A stretch of 64,000 bases of DNA from Sphingobacteriales bacterium (GCA_003963365.1 RXJG01000004.1:350009-414008), one strand, 5' to 3'. Counted from the stretch's first letter, positions 8,732-19,946 are shown. The notes: generated by a model from the sequence alone, not told the origin. Numbers and translations are program-made.

Positions 8732-8984
8732 GACTTGTAAACCTATGTGTAAACCATGTTAAAATTCTTTCATAGTATGCGGATGCAGATTATCACTTTG
8801 GGTACTGCGTAATTTTATCTGCTTATTTGGCTTTTCTCTGTTCAACCAGATTTTTTTGTTGTAATCTTTCCAATAAGATGCAGGCTTATTTTATCTTACA
8901 TAAATAAAAAAGTTACCAAATTGTTAAACGCTGCTATTATATACAAACACTTTGGTGTTACCTTTGTCCGGATAAATTAATAGT

Positions 8985-9590
8985 GTGATAGCAATTGATA
9001 ATATACTGATAAGCGACGATGTGGTAAGCAAACAATTCGTTTGCGATTTAAGTAAATGCAAAGGTGGTTGCTGTGAAGAAGGAGATGCCGGTGCACCGCT
9101 TGCGGATGAAGAGCTGGACACAGTACTGGAAGTTTATGAAACGATAAAACCATATCTTACCAAAGAAGCTATTGCTGAGATTGAAACCAATGGTAAATAT
9201 GTTTATCATAAAGACTTTGGATGGGTAACGCCTACCCTGGCCAGTGATAACGGGATTTGTGTATATGCCTATCGTGAAAAAAATGGTTTGATAAAATGTG
9301 CTTTTGAACAGGCGTACTATGACAAAAAAATAAAGTGGAAGAAACCAGTATCCTGTCACCTTTTCCCCGTCATTGCAAAAAAATCAAAAGATAAAACTAC
9401 CTGGCTGGTGAATTATATACCAAGAGAAGTTTTATGTAAGCCGGCATGTGTGCTGGGAGAAAAACTTAAAGTACCGGTTTATCAATTTTTAAAAGAACCG
9501 TTAATAAGAAAATTTGGAGAAGGGTTTTATGAAGCATTAGAAGCAACAGCTAATGCATATTTTAATGAGGGAAAAAGAATGGAAGAGTAA
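8985..9590 (+). CDS. DUF3109 family cysteine-rich protein
   Basis: 201 residues from a GTG start (MIAIDNILISDD), which fits the usual N-terminus of this family. The Cys cluster CDLSKCKGGCCEEGDAGAPL (about 20-39) and further Cys residues near the middle (CAFEQAYYDKK, CHLFPV, CKPAC) suggest a metal or Fe-S site. The family is common in Bacteroidota and has no established function. It precedes the LutB-like gene by 16 bases, probably in one transcript. Confidence 0.88.
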   Translation: MIAIDNILISDDVVSKQFVCDLSKCKGGCCEEGDAGAPLADEELDTVLEVYETIKPYLTKEAIAEIETNGKYVYHKDFGWVTPTLASDNGICVYAYREKNGLIKCAFEQAYYDKKIKWKKPVSCHLFPVIAKKSKDKTTWLVNYIPREVLCKPACVLGEKLKVPVYQFLKEPLIRKFGEGFYEALEATANAYFNEGKRMEE

Positions 9591-9606
9591 CTTTTAATTT
9601 TAAACT

Positions 9607-10986
9607 ATGAGCGAGTCTGTTTCAACCTTTATCGCAAAAAGTACCATTAAAGCTGGTGATAAAGAACACCGGAGGAAAATCAATTTTAATATTGGTAAAT
9701 ACAATTCAGTTGTGCCATTGGGTAAACAACAGTTTAGTGATGTGCATTTGGCAAGAGAAAGAGCGAAGAATGTAAAGTGGCGGGCCATTGAAACATTAGA
9801 TAAACAGCTGGAAGATTTTGAACTCAACTTTACCCGCCGCGGAGGAAAAGTTATTTGGGCGGAAACAGCACAACAGGCATTAGATGCGATATTAACTATT
9901 TGTCAAAATAAAAACTGTAAAACCATTGTAAAGAGTAAATCAATGGTAACAGAAGAAATTCATCTCAATGATTTCCTGGAAAAAAATAATATTGAAAGTG
10001 TGGAAACCGATCTGGGAGAATACATTCAACAGTTAGATGGTGAACCACCTTACCATATTGTAACACCGGCTATGCACAAAAGCAAAGAAGATGTAGCTAA
10101 ACTCTTTGCCAATAAATTAGGAACAGACCCCAAATTAAATCCTGAACAATTAACGCAAGTTGCCCGTCATATGCTTCGGCAAAAATATGTACAGGCTGAA
10201 GTTGGTGTTACGGGGGCAAACTTTATTATTGCAGATACCGGCAGCATTGCTGTAACGGAAAATGAAGGCAATGCAAGATTAAGTTGTGCTTTTCCTAAAA
10301 CTCATATTGCAGTTGTGGGAATTGAAAAAGTAATTCCTTCAATAAATGATTTAGGATTATTCTGGCCGTTGCTGGCTACATATGGAACAGGGCAAAAAAT
10401 AACAGTATATAACAGTATTGTTTCTGGTCCAAAACAAGATGGTGAAAAAGATGGTCCTGAAGAAATGTATGTGATATTATTGGACAATGGAAGAACTACT
10501 ATTTTGGCCAATGAAAAAACAAGAGAGAGCTTGTATTGTATTCGTTGTGGTGCCTGTTTAAATGCTTGTCCTGTTTATAAAAATATCGGAGGGCATGCTT
10601 ATGGTACCACTTACAGCGGGCCAATTGGTAGTGTTATCACTCCTCATTTAAAAGGAATAGATGAGTATAAACATCTAAGTTATGCTTCTTCTTTATGTGG
10701 TAATTGTACAGAAGTATGTGCCGTAAAAATCAATCTGCATGAATTGTTGTTAGAAAACCGTCATGAATCAGTTGAGGAAGGTAATAGTTCTTTTAGCGAA
10801 AAAGCTGCATGGACTATTTGGAAGACTACTTCTCTAAATCGTAAGTGGATAAACTTAGGTAGTCAGAAAATGAAGAACTGGATGGTGAATACTTTATTCA
10901 AAGCATGGAAACAAAACCGCAGTGAATTAAATTTCCCGGCCAAAACTTTTAATCAACTCTGGAAAGAGAAAAAAGGCATTCGTTAG
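9607..10986 (+). CDS. lutB: Lactate utilisation protein B-like iron-sulfur oxidoreductase
   Basis: 459 residues. An N-terminal LUD domain (about 60-290, with the typical GVTGANFIIADTGSIA) is followed by two 4Fe-4S sites: CIRCGACLNACPVY and CGNCTEVCAVKI. The second lacks the usual Pro after its third visible Cys (Ala instead). LutABC oxidises L-lactate to pyruvate. Here lutB stands without lutA, and a lutC-like gene is found about 18 kb away after ftsH. Confidence 0.92.
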   Translation: MSESVSTFIAKSTIKAGDKEHRRKINFNIGKYNSVVPLGKQQFSDVHLARERAKNVKWRAIETLDKQLEDFELNFTRRGGKVIWAETAQQALDAILTICQNKNCKTIVKSKSMVTEEIHLNDFLEKNNIESVETDLGEYIQQLDGEPPYHIVTPAMHKSKEDVAKLFANKLGTDPKLNPEQLTQVARHMLRQKYVQAEVGVTGANFIIADTGSIAVTENEGNARLSCAFPKTHIAVVGIEKVIPSINDLGLFWPLLATYGTGQKITVYNSIVSGPKQDGEKDGPEEMYVILLDNGRTTILANEKTRESLYCIRCGACLNACPVYKNIGGHAYGTTYSGPIGSVITPHLKGIDEYKHLSYASSLCGNCTEVCAVKINLHELLLENRHESVEEGNSSFSEKAAWTIWKTTSLNRKWINLGSQKMKNWMVNTLFKAWKQNRSELNFPAKTFNQLWKEKKGIR

Positions 10987-11072
10987 TGGTTTCAGTATTT
11001 TTACGATGTTCAAAATTATTTACGAATTATTTGCAACTGCTTCCTTAAATTGTAAATCTATTCAGATTGTAA

Positions 11073-12401
11073 ATGGTATTGTTTTTTACAGAAAATATTT
11101 CTCCGAGAGTTGAGTATATCACTGATTTGGTTTTGCGGCAGCTTTGTTGTGTGCAACCAGAAATCACTACGGATAAATCTGCGTACCAATCGCACAGTGG
11201 TCCTAAAATAAATTACAGTAAAGAAAGAATTGATGATAATGAATTGCACATTGTTCCGCATACATTATTGTTTGAAGAAGCAGTGTATCCTCATGTAATT
11301 AATTGTAGTAACAGGGATGGGATAAAAGTGTTTTTTGAATCAGATGGTGATCTGGGGTTTGATGTATTTGCTGCTTCGTTTTATCTGGTGAGCCGGTATG
11401 AAGAGTATCTTTCTAATGAAGAAGATCAATATGGCCGGTTTCCTCATACAGCATCTTTAGCACATAAAGAAGATTTTATACAATTACCATTGGTAAATAT
11501 TTGGGCTGAAGAATTAAAAAAAGTGTTACGGCTTATTTTCCCCTCTTTAAAAATGCCTCCCAATGATTTTCGTTTCATTCCTACTTATGATATAGATGTT
11601 GCTTTTTCTTTCCGTAATAAAGGAATAAAAAGAAATACCGGTGGATTTTTTAAAAATGTGTTGAAAGGCGAGTGGACGATGCTTAAGAAAAGAGTGGAAG
11701 TAGTGCAGGGTGAAGAACAAGATCCTTATGATTGTTACGAATGGCTGGATGATATTCATGAAGAACTAAACTTATTGCCGGTTTATTTTTTCCTGGTAGC
11801 AGAAAAGCAGGAAGGTTATGATAAAAACATTTCTCCGGCTAATGAAGAATATCAACAATTAATAAAACGTCATGCAGAAAAATATTTTGTAGGCGTACAT
11901 CCATCCTGGCAAAGTAATTTCAGCGAGGCTATATTGAAAAAAGAAATTGAAACAGTTGGATTGCTTTCGGGCAATCGCCATATTGTTATCAGCCGTCAGC
12001 ATTATATTAAAATGAAACTGCCTGAAACTTACAGGCGATTGATTAATGAAGGTATTGAACTGGATTTTACAATGGGCTATGGAACCATTAATGGTTTCCG
12101 TGCATCCATTGCTGCTCCGTTCAAATGGTTTGATTTATCTAAAAACGAAGCAACCAATCTTACGATATATCCTTTCTGTTTTATGGAAGCCAACTCTTTC
12201 TATGAATTAAAGCAAACAACTGAACAGGCATATAAAGAAATGCAGAAGTTATATGCTGCTGTTAAAAAAGTAAACGGAACCTTTGTGACTATCTGGCACA
12301 ATCATTTTCTCGGGACAGATCCCCAGTTTGCCGGGTGGAAAGAAATGTATGAATTATTCCTGCGGGAAGATTTATACTGGGATTTCCACCAGTCTGCTTA
12401 A
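11073..12401 (+). CDS. DUF7033/polysaccharide-deacetylase-like protein
   Basis: 442 residues; a stop codon lies directly before the ATG, so the start is firm. The N-terminal third resembles the DUF7033 part of Bacteroidota deacetylase-like proteins. The C-terminal part looks like a NodB-type (beta/alpha)7 barrel: YDIDVAFSF in place of the usual TFDDG-type motif, then VGVHPSWQSN, EIETVGLLSG, DFTMGYG and WHNHFLG. No signal peptide is seen. It may act on a surface or cell-wall glycan, but the substrate is unknown. The gene converges with the EamA transporter, overlapping it by 4 bases. Confidence 0.75.
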   Translation: MVLFFTENISPRVEYITDLVLRQLCCVQPEITTDKSAYQSHSGPKINYSKERIDDNELHIVPHTLLFEEAVYPHVINCSNRDGIKVFFESDGDLGFDVFAASFYLVSRYEEYLSNEEDQYGRFPHTASLAHKEDFIQLPLVNIWAEELKKVLRLIFPSLKMPPNDFRFIPTYDIDVAFSFRNKGIKRNTGGFFKNVLKGEWTMLKKRVEVVQGEEQDPYDCYEWLDDIHEELNLLPVYFFLVAEKQEGYDKNISPANEEYQQLIKRHAEKYFVGVHPSWQSNFSEAILKKEIETVGLLSGNRHIVISRQHYIKMKLPETYRRLINEGIELDFTMGYGTINGFRASIAAPFKWFDLSKNEATNLTIYPFCFMEANSFYELKQTTEQAYKEMQKLYAAVKKVNGTFVTIWHNHFLGTDPQFAGWKEMYELFLREDLYWDFHQSA

Positions 12402-13318
12402 TCTTCTATTTCCGGTTGTTTATTAAAGGCATTGTTGACAAGGTAAACACCAACCAGTGTTATTATTGCACCAACAGCAATATACCAGTTGAGTTCTTCA
12501 TGACGCCAGAAAAAACCAAGTATTAATGCAATGATGGGATTGATATACGCATAAACAGCTACCTGTGCAGCAGGCAGGTGTTTTAAAGCATAGATATATG
12601 CCACAAAGGAAATGGCTGAACCAATCGTTATTAAATAAGCAATACACCACCACACATGATAATCAATTGCAGCAAGAGGAACCATCTCTTCTTTATAGTA
12701 TGACCAGCCAATTAAAAATAATCCGCATAAAAACATCTGCCAGCCTAAACTATAAAACGGGTCAATTGATTTATCTTTTTTAGCATTGAATAAAGTACCA
12801 ATACTCCATGATAAAGAAGCCAGCACCAGGTACAATATGGCCATTTCAAATTTTGGGTCAGCAATTGCCTGCAGGTCTTTTGCAAATATGACTACGATGC
12901 CACCAAAACCTAATACCAAACCCAATAACACCTGTAACGTGAGCCGCTGATTGCGTAAAATAAATATACTGAGTATAGCTACCCATAGGGGAACAGTTGC
13001 GCCAACTACAGCGCCAATACCACTGCTCATTCCGGGAAAAGCTAAAGCTTGAAGTGTAAGCCCGTTGCTGAATACTAAAAAGAATAAGGTTAATAATATC
13101 AACTTCCCGAATTGCTTTATAGTTGGCAAACGGTAACCTTTTATAAAAAAATAAATAAGAAAAAGAATGCCGGCTAATGTAAACCGCAAACCACCAGTTT
13201 GCAAAGGAGGCATATGATACTCGGCCACTGCCAGTTTGGAGGCAAGCCATGTTGTTCCCCACGTAAAACTGATTAATGCTACCGCTGCTAATGCTCTTTT
13301 TCTATGCTGTTGCGACAT
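12398..13318 (-). CDS. EamA/DMT-family transporter
   Basis: 306 residues with about ten hydrophobic helices in two EamA repeats (about 12-145 and 165-295). It belongs to the drug/metabolite transporter superfamily, inner membrane, and exports or imports small metabolites; the substrate cannot be told. Signature pieces include SFTWGTTWLASKLA near the start and YAYINPIIALILGFFWRHEELN in the second repeat. Its 3' end overlaps the convergent deacetylase-like gene by 4 bases. Confidence 0.9.
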   Translation of the reverse strand: MSQQHRKRALAAVALISFTWGTTWLASKLAVAEYHMPPLQTGGLRFTLAGILFLIYFFIKGYRLPTIKQFGKLILLTLFFLVFSNGLTLQALAFPGMSSGIGAVVGATVPLWVAILSIFILRNQRLTLQVLLGLVLGFGGIVVIFAKDLQAIADPKFEMAILYLVLASLSWSIGTLFNAKKDKSIDPFYSLGWQMFLCGLFLIGWSYYKEEMVPLAAIDYHVWWCIAYLITIGSAISFVAYIYALKHLPAAQVAVYAYINPIIALILGFFWRHEELNWYIAVGAIITLVGVYLVNNAFNKQPEIED

Positions 13319-13349
13319 GAATATTACTGCTGTTTCTTACGTCGTGCTT

Positions 13350-14855
13350 TTAATGTTTGAAATGTCTTAACCCTGTAATCACCATTGCTAAATTATGTTG
13401 TTTACAATATTCAATGGAATCATTATCACGAATAGAGCCGCCTGGCTGAATGAATGCCGTGATGCCTGCTTCATGTCCCAGCTTTACACAATCATTAAAA
13501 GGGAAGAAAGCATCACTGGCCATTACTGCACCATTCAAATCAAAATTGAATTGTTTGGCTTTTTCAACCGCCTGTCTTAACGAATCAATTCTGCTCGTTT
13601 GTCCGCAACCTTTACCGGTGAGTTGTTTATTCTTCACCAATGCAATGGCATTTGATTTTAAATGTTTGCAGACTAAGTTGGCAAAAATCAAATCTTCTTT
13701 TTCAGCGACAGTAGTTTCTCTGCCACCCGTTTCTTTCCAGTCTGTATAATTGCCGGCATCATTTTGTTGTGTTAATGTTCCGTTCAATACAGATTTATAT
13801 TGTGATGCAGGAAGTGAAATATTTTTTTGTTTGAGCAGGATGCGGTTTTTCTTTGTTTGCAGTACAGCCAATGCATCCGCATCAAAACTGTTAGCGATTA
13901 ATACTTCAAAGAAAATTTCATTAATGGCTTCTGCTGTTGCTTTGTCAATAGTATTGTTGCAAACTAATACACCTCCAAAAGCACTTTCAGGATCACCGGC
14001 TAATGCAGCATCCCAGCTTTCTTTTACCGTTGGTCTTGATGCAATACCACAAACATTGGTATGTTTGATTATTCCGAAAGTAGTTTCACTGAACTCTTTG
14101 ATAATTTGAACAGCCGCATCTACATCCACAAGATTGTTATACGAAAGTTCTTTGCCATGAAGTTTCTCAAATACTTCCTCTAAGTTGCCATAAAAAATTC
14201 CCTGCTGATGAGGATTCTCTCCATAACGCAATACATTCTTTTTAGCACCGAACGGATTGGAGAAACTGGTTTGATTAAAATAATTAGAGATAGCAATATC
14301 ATAACCGGTACACACATCAAATGCTTTGGCTGCAAATGTTCTTCTTTGCTCCAAACTTGTTTCACCTTTTTGTTCAGCCAGTATTTGTTCCAGTAAGGAA
14401 TAATCTGCTTTGCTGGCAACCACTACTACATCTTTATGATTTTTGGCAGCGGCACGAATCATAGAAGGTCCACCGATATCAATCTTTTCAATAATCAATT
14501 TTTCATCCGTAGTGGAGGCAACTGTTTCTTCAAAGGGATATAAATCCACGATCACCAAATCAATTTCAGGAATATTGAATTGTTTCATCTCCTGTACATC
14601 GGTTTCATTATCTCTTCTTCCTAAAATACCACCAAACACAGAAGGATGTAATGTTTTAACACGGCCACCAAGAATGGATGGATAACCTGTTACTGATTCA
14701 GCAGTAATAACAGGCACATTTAATTGCTCAATAAACTTTTGTGTACCGCCGGTTGAATAGATGGTTACGCCGAGTGCATGCAGTTGCTGTACAATGGTTT
14801 CAAGCCTGTCTTTGTAAAAAACAGAGATAAGTGCTGATTGAATTTTTTTGTTCAT
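13350..14855 (-). CDS. purH: Bifunctional AICAR formyltransferase / IMP cyclohydrolase
   Basis: About 501 residues from the ATG at 14855 (MNKKIQSALISVFYKD); a TTG ten codons upstream is a less likely start. The N-terminal MGS-like IMP cyclohydrolase domain carries STGGTQKF and GGRVKTLHP. The C-terminal AICAR transformylase domain carries KHTNVCG, DPESAFGG and SDAFFPF. It catalyses the last two steps of de novo purine synthesis. It is followed 31 bases later by the EamA gene on the same strand. Confidence 0.97.
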   Translation of the reverse strand: MNKKIQSALISVFYKDRLETIVQQLHALGVTIYSTGGTQKFIEQLNVPVITAESVTGYPSILGGRVKTLHPSVFGGILGRRDNETDVQEMKQFNIPEIDLVIVDLYPFEETVASTTDEKLIIEKIDIGGPSMIRAAAKNHKDVVVVASKADYSLLEQILAEQKGETSLEQRRTFAAKAFDVCTGYDIAISNYFNQTSFSNPFGAKKNVLRYGENPHQQGIFYGNLEEVFEKLHGKELSYNNLVDVDAAVQIIKEFSETTFGIIKHTNVCGIASRPTVKESWDAALAGDPESAFGGVLVCNNTIDKATAEAINEIFFEVLIANSFDADALAVLQTKKNRILLKQKNISLPASQYKSVLNGTLTQQNDAGNYTDWKETGGRETTVAEKEDLIFANLVCKHLKSNAIALVKNKQLTGKGCGQTSRIDSLRQAVEKAKQFNFDLNGAVMASDAFFPFNDCVKLGHEAGITAFIQPGGSIRDNDSIEYCKQHNLAMVITGLRHFKH

Positions 14856-14906
14856 AAAATTTGAAGATTGTGTTGGATACGGCAAGCAAGGTGGCGCAAA
14901 GGTAAT

Positions 14907-16997
14907 TTAACGGAGATTCATCACAAAAGCTCCTTTATCAACAACTGAAAAGCAGGACAGGCCTGCGTTTGAGCAATCCTGCTGCCATTTGTCCACTTTC
15001 CATTTTGGGTTGGAAGCATCAATAATGATTTGCTTGCAATCAACCGATTTAAGCAAATTATTAATGTATAGTTTGGGGTTTTTTGAGAGGATAACGATAT
15101 CTGCTTTTATCTTTTCAGGAAGTGGTTCAAACCGGTAATTGGTATCAATCAGTAAAATCTTTTTATCACCAAACAAGAAATAATTATTTTCTTTATTTAA
15201 TGTGGAAAGAGAATCCTTCAAGTTCATCCGATGTAAAATCCTTGACGGTTTTAAATGGAAGTTGCGGAGAAAATCATCTTCCAGCAAAATACTGTCACCG
15301 GCAAATGCATAATCTCTTCCTTTTACAAAATCAATTGCGGTATGTTGAGGCACACTATATACAATTAATTTTTGTTGCTGAGATGATTGGTAAAACGACC
15401 AGCTTCTCAAAATCATAAAGCCAACAAGAAAAAGTAATCCGGCTTTTAAACCAGTTTTTGTTTTTTGCAGTAACCAAAATGATAAACCGGCAGTAGCGGC
15501 ATATAAAAAAATCAATTGAGGAATGCTGAAATATAAACTGTCCCACAATGAAAAAGGAAGACTTTCCATATGTTCCACAAAACTATTCATCACCCATATT
15601 AACCAATGCAAAGCAATACCCGCATATTTTGCCAGTAATGGAATGATGGAGACAGTGCATAATAATATTTCGCCCAATACAATTAAGCTGGATAATGGTA
15701 CTGCTAAAATATTTGTAAACAGAAAGTAATTAGGGAACTGGTGAAAATGATAAATGCTGATGGGTACTGTTAATATTTGTGCGGCGATTGTAATAGCATT
15801 CAATTTCCATATAAAGTCGAGTATTTTATTTTGAATAAAGAACCAGTTATAAATTGGTTTCATAAAGATGACGATGCTTAATACTGCAGCATACGATAAT
15901 TGAAATCCCACATCCCAAAGCCAGAACGGATTATAACTGAGCAACAGAAAGGCTGAAGCTGCTAATGTATTGTAAATGGAAGCTGGTCTTTTTAAACTTT
16001 CTCCAATAACAATACAGGTAAACATTACTGCTGAACGAATAACAGACGGACCAGCACCGGCCAAAATGGCAAAGAGCCATAAACCAGTTATTACTACAAA
16101 GGGTTTTAGCCACCGGGTATGTTTTCTTTTGTAAAATGGTTTTAGTAATAAGTTGAGTAACCAGTAAATCAAACCTAAATGCAAACCGGAGATAGCTACT
16201 ACATGTACCACACCTGTGTTGGAATAAGACTGCACCAGTGCCATATCCAAATCATCTTTATAACCAATCAGTAATGCTTCGGCCAATCCACTTTCTTTAT
16301 CACCGGGAATATAATTGCTGAGAATAGAAACAATTTTCTTCCTGGTTTGAAAAATGAATTTGTTGAATGCATTTTCATCTTTTGTATCTAATACAACAAA
16401 CTCATCGGACTTTAAGTAAAGCTGGTAATAAATATCCTGGAAAGCAGCATAACGTTCATAATTAAATGTACCGGGATTATTAGAGTTCTTTATTGGCTGA
16501 AGATTTTTACTGATGATGATTTGTGAACCATAATCCAGTTTTAATATGCTGCTGTCTTTCTGGAAGTAAAGAATGATGTTTCCCTTCACTGCTTTGGGAT
16601 TATTGCTGTCTGGAAGCAAAGAAACGGAAGCAACCGATTTATATGATTTTGCTTTTTCTGAAAGTGGCTCTTCCAGTGTTAACTGCATAGCCTGCCCCGG
16701 TTGGTAATAATTACTAATCCAGTTTTGCTGATGTGCTGTGTTTTTATAATAACTCAGCAACATACCTGCCGCAACCAATAGCAGGTTAATATAAAAACCG
16801 TTTAGTTTATTCCATTTGAAAAGAAAACCAATTTTGGCAAAAGAGAATAGGATGAAAGTAATAAGTGCGATGCTGAGTGTTAACCATGCAATTGCGGAAC
16901 TAATACTCAAATTCCATTGCAAAAGAATACCTGTTATCAGCGGAACGATAAGGCGGAGAAATGGAGCTTCTTTCCAGATATATTTTATGTAAGGCAT
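14907..16997 (-). CDS. comEC: ComEC/Rec2-family membrane protein, nuclease-like domain degenerate
   Basis: 696 residues. An N-terminal DUF4131-like part (about 20-190) is followed by the multi-helix Competence domain (about 230-500, with the family hallmark HVVAISGLHLGLIYWLL). The C-terminal ~150 residues have beta-lactamase-fold-like strands (LIVYSVPQHTAIDFV, YLFGD-like, KADIVILSKNP) but no HxHxDH-type metal motif. Full ComEC proteins form the inner-membrane channel for DNA uptake and many carry a metallo-beta-lactamase nuclease. The channel role is likely; the nuclease looks lost. It is followed by purH on the same strand. Confidence 0.9.
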   Translation of the reverse strand: MPYIKYIWKEAPFLRLIVPLITGILLQWNLSISSAIAWLTLSIALITFILFSFAKIGFLFKWNKLNGFYINLLLVAAGMLLSYYKNTAHQQNWISNYYQPGQAMQLTLEEPLSEKAKSYKSVASVSLLPDSNNPKAVKGNIILYFQKDSSILKLDYGSQIIISKNLQPIKNSNNPGTFNYERYAAFQDIYYQLYLKSDEFVVLDTKDENAFNKFIFQTRKKIVSILSNYIPGDKESGLAEALLIGYKDDLDMALVQSYSNTGVVHVVAISGLHLGLIYWLLNLLLKPFYKRKHTRWLKPFVVITGLWLFAILAGAGPSVIRSAVMFTCIVIGESLKRPASIYNTLAASAFLLLSYNPFWLWDVGFQLSYAAVLSIVIFMKPIYNWFFIQNKILDFIWKLNAITIAAQILTVPISIYHFHQFPNYFLFTNILAVPLSSLIVLGEILLCTVSIIPLLAKYAGIALHWLIWVMNSFVEHMESLPFSLWDSLYFSIPQLIFLYAATAGLSFWLLQKTKTGLKAGLLFLVGFMILRSWSFYQSSQQQKLIVYSVPQHTAIDFVKGRDYAFAGDSILLEDDFLRNFHLKPSRILHRMNLKDSLSTLNKENNYFLFGDKKILLIDTNYRFEPLPEKIKADIVILSKNPKLYINNLLKSVDCKQIIIDASNPKWKVDKWQQDCSNAGLSCFSVVDKGAFVMNLR

Positions 16998-17057
16998 AAA
17001 ATTAAACTACCCATAAGTTACAAAACTCATGGGTAGTGGCAATATCTCCGAACAAAA

Positions 17058-19898
17058 TTATTTACTCAGGTGCATACTTCTTTCTTTATATAAAGTACGG
17101 AAGTATGGATCACGTAAGTCTTTGATGAACCGGATAGCTTCACCGGTACTCTTCATCTCTGGCCCTAACTCTTTATTTACACCGGGGAATTTATTGAAAG
17201 AGAATACCGGCTCTTTGATTGCAAATCCATTGAGCTTTTTTTCAAAGGTGAAATCTTTCAGCTTGGCTTCACCCATCATTACTTTAGTAGCAATATTCAA
17301 ATAAGGAATTTGATATGCTTTCGCAATAAATGGTGTGGTACGGCTGGCCCTTGGGTTGGCTTCAATCACATACACATTGCCATCTTTAATGGCAAACTGA
17401 ATATTGATTAATCCTTTTATGTTTAATGCTCTTGCAATCTTCTCTGCATATTCTTCCATGGTATGAACAATCAACGGAGATAAGTTGAACTGAGGCAATA
17501 CAGCATTACTATCACCGCTATGGATACCTGCTGGTTCAATATGTTCCATCACACCCATTACATGAAAATCTTCCCCATCAAAAATGGCATCAATCTCTGC
17601 TTCCTGGCAACGGTCGAGGAAATGGTCAATCAGAATTTTATTGCCCGGCAAATGTTTAATCAGGCTCAGCACACCTTTCTCCAGTTCTTCATCGTTGATG
17701 ACGATACGCATTCTTTGTCCGCCCAGCACATAACTTGGACGAATTAATACTGGATAACCAACTTCCTTGGCTACTTCAATTGCATCATCAGTATTATAAG
17801 CTGTTCCATATTTGGGATAAGGAATGCCTAAGTCCCTCAGCATATCACTAAAACGGCCACGGTCTTCTGCGATGTCCATATTATCGAAAGAAGTACCTAT
17901 GATTTTAATCCCCTTTTCATGTAAACGTTTGGCGAGTTTCAAGGCTGTTTGTCCGCCTAACTGTACAATTACACCATAAGGTTTTTCATATTCAATGATT
18001 TCCCAAAGGTGTTCCCAGAAAACCGGTTCGAAATATAATTTATCAGCGATATCAAAGTCAGTTGAAACAGTTTCAGGGTTACAGTTCACCATGATGGCTT
18101 CGTAGCCACATTCTTTAATGGCTAACAAACCATGTACACAGCAATAGTCAAACTCAATTCCCTGTCCAATACGATTGGGGCCGGAGCCAAGCACAATGAT
18201 TTTCTTTTTATCAGAAACTTTACTTTCGTTGCCAACAACTGTATTACCGGCAGTTTTGTTTTCAAAAGTAGAATAGAAGTAAGGAGTTTTTGCTTCAAAC
18301 TCAGCACTGCAGGTATCTACCATTTTAAACACACGGGTTAAACCCATTGCTTTCCTGCGCTGATAGATTTGTTCTGCATCTTCTTCCTTCATGATGCGAA
18401 CGATTTGCTCATCACTAAACCCAAGAAACTTTGCTTCTCTAAGCAAATCATCCGGCAATGTTTTTAAATCGTAGTTAGCAATTTCTTTTTCTGCTTCGCA
18501 GATACGTTGAATCTGGTAAATAAACCAGCGGTCTATGCCAGTGCTTTCACAAATGCGTTTAATACTGGCACCTGCCATCAACGCATCTTTAATACGGAAC
18601 ACCCGGTCCCATTTTGGTATCTTGATATATTCAATCAACTCATCAGCATGCATCAGGCTCTTGCCGTAATAACCCAAACCAACTGCTTCGTTTTCCAAAC
18701 TCTGACAAGCTTTTTGTATCGCTTCGGCAAAACTTCTTCCAATACCCATCACTTCGCCTACACTCTTCATCTGGAAACCAAGTGTGTCATTGGCTCCTTT
18801 GAATTTATCAAAGTTCCAGCGGGGAATTTTTACAATTACATAATCCAGTGCCGGTTCAAAATAAGCAGACGTTGATTTGGTGATTTGATTTTCTAATTCA
18901 TCCAGGTTATAACCGATGGCGAGTTTAGCAGCAATCTTTGCAATTGGATAGCCAGTTGCTTTACTTGCCAGGGCAGAGGAACGACTTACCCGTGGATTGA
19001 TTTCAACTACGATCAATTCTTCTGTTTGCGGGTTTAAAGCAAACTGTACATTACAACCACCGGCAAAATTTCCTAAGGCCCGCATCATACGGATGGCCGT
19101 GTTACGCATTGCCTGGTAAGCAGTATCGCTGAGTGTCATCGCAGGAGCAACTGTAATACTGTCGCCGGTATGCACACCCATCGGGTCAAAATTTTCTACA
19201 CTGCATATGATAACTACATTATCATTATTATCTCTTAATAATTCTAATTCAAATTCTTTCCAGCCCAGCACGGCTTTCTCCACCAGTACTTCGTGTATGG
19301 GCGAAGCGGTTAAACCATTGTTTAATGCTTCATCCAAATCTTCTTTACGGAATACAATTCCTCCACCTGTTCCACCTAAGGTGAACGATGGGCGAATTAC
19401 CAAAGGAAATCCGATGGTTTGCGCAAACTCTTTACCTTCTAAAAACGAGTTAGCAATTTTAGCAGGACAAACACTGATTCCCATTTCTATCATCCACTGG
19501 CGGAATTTCTCCCTGTCCTCTGCTTTATCGATGGCTTTAATATCCACACCAATCAACCGCACATTATATTTTTCCCATATTCCCAGTTCATCAGCTTCTT
19601 TACAAAGATTGAGTGCTGTTTGACCGCCCATGGTTGGCAGTACAGCATCAACCTGGTTTTCTTCTAAAATCTGTTCTATACTTTCTACAGTAAGGGGCAA
19701 AAGATAAACCCTGTCGGCCATCATAGGGTCTGTCATGATGGTGGCAGGGTTACTATTAATAAGAATTACTTTAACGCCTTCCTCCCGTAAACTTCGGGCC
19801 GCCTGCGTACCGCTATAGTCGAATTCGCAGGCCTGACCAATTATAATAGGACCAGAACCGATTATGAGCACACTTTTAATGGAATTATCTTTAGGCAT
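17058..19898 (-). CDS. carB: Carbamoyl-phosphate synthase large subunit lacking the C-terminal MGS domain
   Basis: 946 residues against about 1070 for E. coli CarB. Two ATP-grasp halves are intact: the first from [20 protein letters not shown], the second starting near residue 570 ([16 protein letters not shown]), each with its GGTGGG or GGQRM-type loop. The protein stops at [15 protein letters not shown], where the MGS-like allosteric domain normally begins. It makes carbamoyl phosphate for pyrimidines and arginine. Loss of the domain predicts no UMP/ornithine control through it. No carA is nearby. Confidence 0.96.
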   Translation of the reverse strand: MPKDNSIKSVLIIGSGPIIIGQACEFDYSGTQAARSLREEGVKVILINSNPATIMTDPMMADRVYLLPLTVESIEQILEENQVDAVLPTMGGQTALNLCKEADELGIWEKYNVRLIGVDIKAIDKAEDREKFRQWMIEMGISVCPAKIANSFLEGKEFAQTIGFPLVIRPSFTLGGTGGGIVFRKEDLDEALNNGLTASPIHEVLVEKAVLGWKEFELELLRDNNDNVVIICSVENFDPMGVHTGDSITVAPAMTLSDTAYQAMRNTAIRMMRALGNFAGGCNVQFALNPQTEELIVVEINPRVSRSSALASKATGYPIAKIAAKLAIGYNLDELENQITKSTSAYFEPALDYVIVKIPRWNFDKFKGANDTLGFQMKSVGEVMGIGRSFAEAIQKACQSLENEAVGLGYYGKSLMHADELIEYIKIPKWDRVFRIKDALMAGASIKRICESTGIDRWFIYQIQRICEAEKEIANYDLKTLPDDLLREAKFLGFSDEQIVRIMKEEDAEQIYQRRKAMGLTRVFKMVDTCSAEFEAKTPYFYSTFENKTAGNTVVGNESKVSDKKKIIVLGSGPNRIGQGIEFDYCCVHGLLAIKECGYEAIMVNCNPETVSTDFDIADKLYFEPVFWEHLWEIIEYEKPYGVIVQLGGQTALKLAKRLHEKGIKIIGTSFDNMDIAEDRGRFSDMLRDLGIPYPKYGTAYNTDDAIEVAKEVGYPVLIRPSYVLGGQRMRIVINDEELEKGVLSLIKHLPGNKILIDHFLDRCQEAEIDAIFDGEDFHVMGVMEHIEPAGIHSGDSNAVLPQFNLSPLIVHTMEEYAEKIARALNIKGLINIQFAIKDGNVYVIEANPRASRTTPFIAKAYQIPYLNIATKVMMGEAKLKDFTFEKKLNGFAIKEPVFSFNKFPGVNKELGPEMKSTGEAIRFIKDLRDPYFRTLYKERSMHLSK

Positions 19899-19946
19899 TC
19901 AGGTGGGATGTTTTTTTCGGCCGCAAAAATAACCCCAAAAAACAAA

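Noticed and set aside
13450-14109. Two open frames opposite purH
   Set aside because: Antisense shadows of the AICAR formyltransferase domain, with Cys/Ser/Phe-rich composition and no recognisable motifs.
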